This document shows, piece after piece, positions 58,843 to 61,023 of a stretch of 61,023 bases of DNA. The number at the start of each line of letters is the position of its first letter. Position 1 is the first letter of the stretch. Origin of the DNA: Alphaproteobacteria bacterium (GTDB taxonomy: Bacteria > Pseudomonadota > Alphaproteobacteria > MPNO01 > UBA830); assembly GCA_022822405.1 (NCBI GenBank), contig JAJEBT010000022.1:1-61023 (forward strand), written 5' to 3'. A program made the translations under genes and the position numbers. Under the pieces are notes generated by a model, which worked only from the letters and a program-made list of their open reading frames with translations, made no database searches and was not told the origin of the DNA.

Positions 58843-60978
58843 TCAGAACATGTTGAGTGCCGGGATCGTCCGCAATACGGGATAGATGTCGCCCAGTACC
58901 GTCTGCGGCCAGGGAATGATCAGCAGCTTGTGGAACAGCAGATAGCTGATCACCCAGATCGGCACCGAGATGACAAACGTCGTCAGCCAGCGCTCGCGGC
59001 CCTCGAAGCGGATATAGCCGACGAGAAACAGCATCATCGCGGGCAGCAGCCCGACAAGCGAGGCCGATCCGAAAAAGAACAGTAGCCAGGCAAAGTACCG
59101 GATGACCCGTCGCGTAATCTCGGCCGGCGGCAGATCGCCGTAATCGGCGCTGATGTCGAAATGCACATCGCTTTGTACCGGCGCCGTGCCGCCCTCGCCA
59201 CGTCCGGGAATGCCTTCCTGCTCGACCGGAACCGGTTCGCCCGGCGCGATGAACAGTGCTGAGAGGATAAGCCAGACAAGGAAGATCATCGCCGCAATCG
59301 ATACGACAAAGGGAATCAACCGCGCGCCGAATTCCCAACCCGAGGCGATCCCGAACGCCGTTGCAAACAGCACGAACAGCAGCACGGCGAAGGCCAGATC
59401 GGGATTGAGCGCTTCGCGCTGTAACCCGAATCTCCGACCGCCGCGGGTGACCTTGGCTCGCGCCCGGTAGCCGCGGACGATCGGCATCAGGACGCCGTAC
59501 AGCGTGACTGCGAATATGATCGGCACATAGGGCGTGAAGATCACGTCGCCATTGCCCATGTCGCGCCATATCCAGAGCCATTCCGCGCCATAGCGCTCGA
59601 TCGAGATGAACATGTAGCGTTCGATAAGGGCGCCAAGCACGAATCCGAGGATCAGCGGCGGGCGCGGCCAGCGCAAGCGCTTCATCACCCATCCGAGCAG
59701 GCCGAAGAGGAGGAGCGCGTAGATGTCGCCCCATTGCCGGGATCCCTGGAAAGCGCCTACATAGGTGATCGCAAGCACAACCGGAGCAAGAATTCCGATG
59801 CGCACCAGAGCCACCTTCGCGAGCTGATTGGCGAAGGTGAAGCAGATTCCGGCGCCGATGATGTTGGCGATCGCCACCGACCAGACCAGCGTGTAGGTCA
59901 CGTCGAGATTCTTGGTCAGCATGTCGGGGCCGGGTACGAGGCCATGGATGAGGAAGGCGCCGAGAATGAGCGCCATCGAAGCCGAGCCCGGAACGCCGAA
60001 GGCGATCGTCGGCACAAGTGCACCGCCTTCCTTGGCGTTGTTGGAGGATTCGGACGCGATGACGCCGCGCACGTCACCCTTGCCGAAGTTCTCCGCCGCC
60101 CCCTTCTCCGAGCGCGCCGCGTGGCCGTAGGCGATCCAGTCGATCACCGAGGCGCCGATGCCGGGGACCGCGCCAAGCGAGGAGCCGATGGACGAACAAC
60201 GGATCACCAGGAACCAGTTGCGCAGCGTGTCCCGGATTCCCCGCATCTGTCCGAAGCGGGCATCCTGCGTCTTGCCGTCGACGGCGATCGACTGCTTGGT
60301 GATCGCCATGTCGGCGAGCTCGGGAATGGCGAACAGCCCGAGGGCCAGCGGCACCACCGGCAACCCGTCCCAGAGATAGAGCGAATCGAATGTCCATCTG
60401 AGGGTGCCGGTTTGCGGATCGTCCCCCGCCGTGGCGACCATCAGGCCTATGCAGGCGCCGGCAAGTCCCTTGAGCGGCGAACCGCCGGACAGCACGGCGA
60501 CGAGCGACAGCCCGAAAACGCAGATCGCGAGCAGTTCCGGGGAGCCGATGGCAAGGACGATCGGCCGCAGTACGGGCACGCTTATCGCGAGCAGGAACGC
60601 GCCGAAGAGGCCGCCGATGACGGATGCGGAAAACGCCGCCCCGAAGGCGCGGCCCGCCTCGCCCTTGCGCGCCATGGGGTAGCCGTCGAGAATCGTTGCC
60701 GCCGACCCGACCGTCCCTGGTACGCCGAACAGCACCGCCGGTATGGTGTCGGATGTCACCACCACCGCCTGCAGCCCCATCATGAAGGCAAGCGCGGTGT
60801 AGGGGTCCATGTTGAAGGTGAAGGGCAACAGAAGTGACAGGCCGACAAGGCCGCCGAGGCCGGGAATCACGCCCAGCACCAGGCCGATAAGCACTCCGAA
60901 TGCAAGAAAACCCAGCCGTTCGAGGCTGGCCATATTCTGGGCCGCCTGAATGGCATTGGCCAGCATGTCGAATTCCAT
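58843..60978 (-). CDS. Tripartite tricarboxylate transporter permease, TctA-TctB fusion
   Basis: A 711-residue membrane protein. Residues about 1-500 are TctA: GVIPGLGGLVGLSLLLPFTF, the LFGVPGTVGSAATILDGYPM box, GAVPGIGASVIDWIAYGHA and FGVPGSASMALILGAF. Residues about 540-711 form a four-helix TctB-like domain, including NPDLAFAVLLFVLFATAFGI, reached after an extended linker. Both subunits are normally separate genes, so this is a fusion. It imports carboxylates with a TctC receptor, probably encoded upstream beyond the window. GGGGG lies 6 nt before the ATG. Confidence 0.88.
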   Translation of the reverse strand: MEFDMLANAIQAAQNMASLERLGFLAFGVLIGLVLGVIPGLGGLVGLSLLLPFTFNMDPYTALAFMMGLQAVVVTSDTIPAVLFGVPGTVGSAATILDGYPMARKGEAGRAFGAAFSASVIGGLFGAFLLAISVPVLRPIVLAIGSPELLAICVFGLSLVAVLSGGSPLKGLAGACIGLMVATAGDDPQTGTLRWTFDSLYLWDGLPVVPLALGLFAIPELADMAITKQSIAVDGKTQDARFGQMRGIRDTLRNWFLVIRCSSIGSSLGAVPGIGASVIDWIAYGHAARSEKGAAENFGKGDVRGVIASESSNNAKEGGALVPTIAFGVPGSASMALILGAFLIHGLVPGPDMLTKNLDVTYTLVWSVAIANIIGAGICFTFANQLAKVALVRIGILAPVVLAITYVGAFQGSRQWGDIYALLLFGLLGWVMKRLRWPRPPLILGFVLGALIERYMFISIERYGAEWLWIWRDMGNGDVIFTPYVPIIFAVTLYGVLMPIVRGYRARAKVTRGGRRFGLQREALNPDLAFAVLLFVLFATAFGIASGWEFGARLIPFVVSIAAMIFLVWLILSALFIAPGEPVPVEQEGIPGRGEGGTAPVQSDVHFDISADYGDLPPAEITRRVIRYFAWLLFFFGSASLVGLLPAMMLFLVGYIRFEGRERWLTTFVISVPIWVISYLLFHKLLIIPWPQTVLGDIYPVLRTIPALNMF

Positions 60979-61023
60979 GAATTACCCCCGTCAGACCCGT
61001 TTGTCCCGGCTGTTCCTCTCAAC
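60979..61023. promoter_or_regulatory. Leader of the TctA-TctB gene
   Basis: The final 45 bp hold only the ribosome binding site (GGGGGTAATTC, minus strand) and part of the upstream leader. The next gene is outside the window. Confidence 0.5.

Overview
The window is GC-rich, densely coded bacterial DNA, and its gene content and order point to an alphaproteobacterium (Rhodospirillales/Hyphomicrobiales-like; the exact taxon cannot be fixed from sequence alone). Pointers are the tig-clpP-clpX-lon chaperone/protease block with tRNA-Leu beside tig, the ubiD-pmbA-ABC exporter-DUF374-kdtA-lpxK-lpxL run for quinone and lipid A biogenesis, a small DUF3553 protein, an NAD-type formate dehydrogenase, and a TctA-type tricarboxylate transporter. 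Nearly all of the sequence is chromosomal housekeeping or metabolic DNA. The only mobile DNA seen is a truncated IS256-like transposase at the left edge.

Layout. 1-0.7 kb: insertion sequence end and non-coding DNA. 0.7-3.9 kb: PCu(A)C copper chaperone, VWA (CoxE-like) protein and MoxR ATPase on the minus strand, divergent from a CopD-like membrane protein. 4.0-9.8 kb, plus strand: sulfurtransferase, cystathionine beta-lyase, CobW GTPase, modABC molybdate importer. 9.8-14 kb: glutathionyl-hydroquinone reductase, Liv-type binding protein, and a VapBC toxin-antitoxin pair preceded by what looks like a decayed copy of its own 5' end. 14.2-19 kb: acyl-CoA dehydrogenase, two TIM-barrel amidohydrolases and a metallo-beta-lactamase-fold hydrolase, a catabolic neighbourhood with a duplicated promoter segment. 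19-25.2 kb: lon, clpX, clpP, tig and tRNA-Leu. 25.3-28.5 kb: an AceE-like thiamine-diphosphate enzyme divergent from an Lrp/AsnC regulator, with a perfect 18-bp inverted repeat between them; tRNA-Pro. 28.8-37.6 kb: ubiD, pmbA and an envelope lipid A/Kdo operon. 37.7-43.5 kb: M23 peptidase, xseA, purD, an EamA transporter and a hypothetical protein. 43.5-48.2 kb: molybdenum formate dehydrogenase with a fused FdsG-FdsB diaphorase subunit. 48.3-54.7 kb: enoyl-CoA hydratase, PaaA-like di-iron protein, PaaK-like ligase and two QueG-like Fe-S proteins. 54.8-61 kb: exonuclease-fold protein, GTP cyclohydrolase II, RNase Z-like hydrolase, secreted beta-trefoil protein, and a fused TctA-TctB permease.

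How the genes fit together. Molybdate uptake (modABC), a sulfurtransferase and the Mo formate dehydrogenase form a plausible molybdoenzyme theme, although they are 35 kb apart. The most intriguing group is 48.3-54.7 kb. A CoA ligase, a di-iron oxygenase-like protein and an enoyl-CoA hydratase resemble parts of an aerobic CoA-thioester (phenylacetate-style) pathway. The ligase, however, is translationally coupled to two tandem 4Fe-4S proteins of the epoxyqueuosine-reductase/reductive-dehalogenase type. That combination is not a pathway I recognise. Other points worth attention are a trigger factor whose PPIase domain looks eroded, a structured 640-bp gap that may encode a small RNA or micro-ORF, and the operator-like palindromes.
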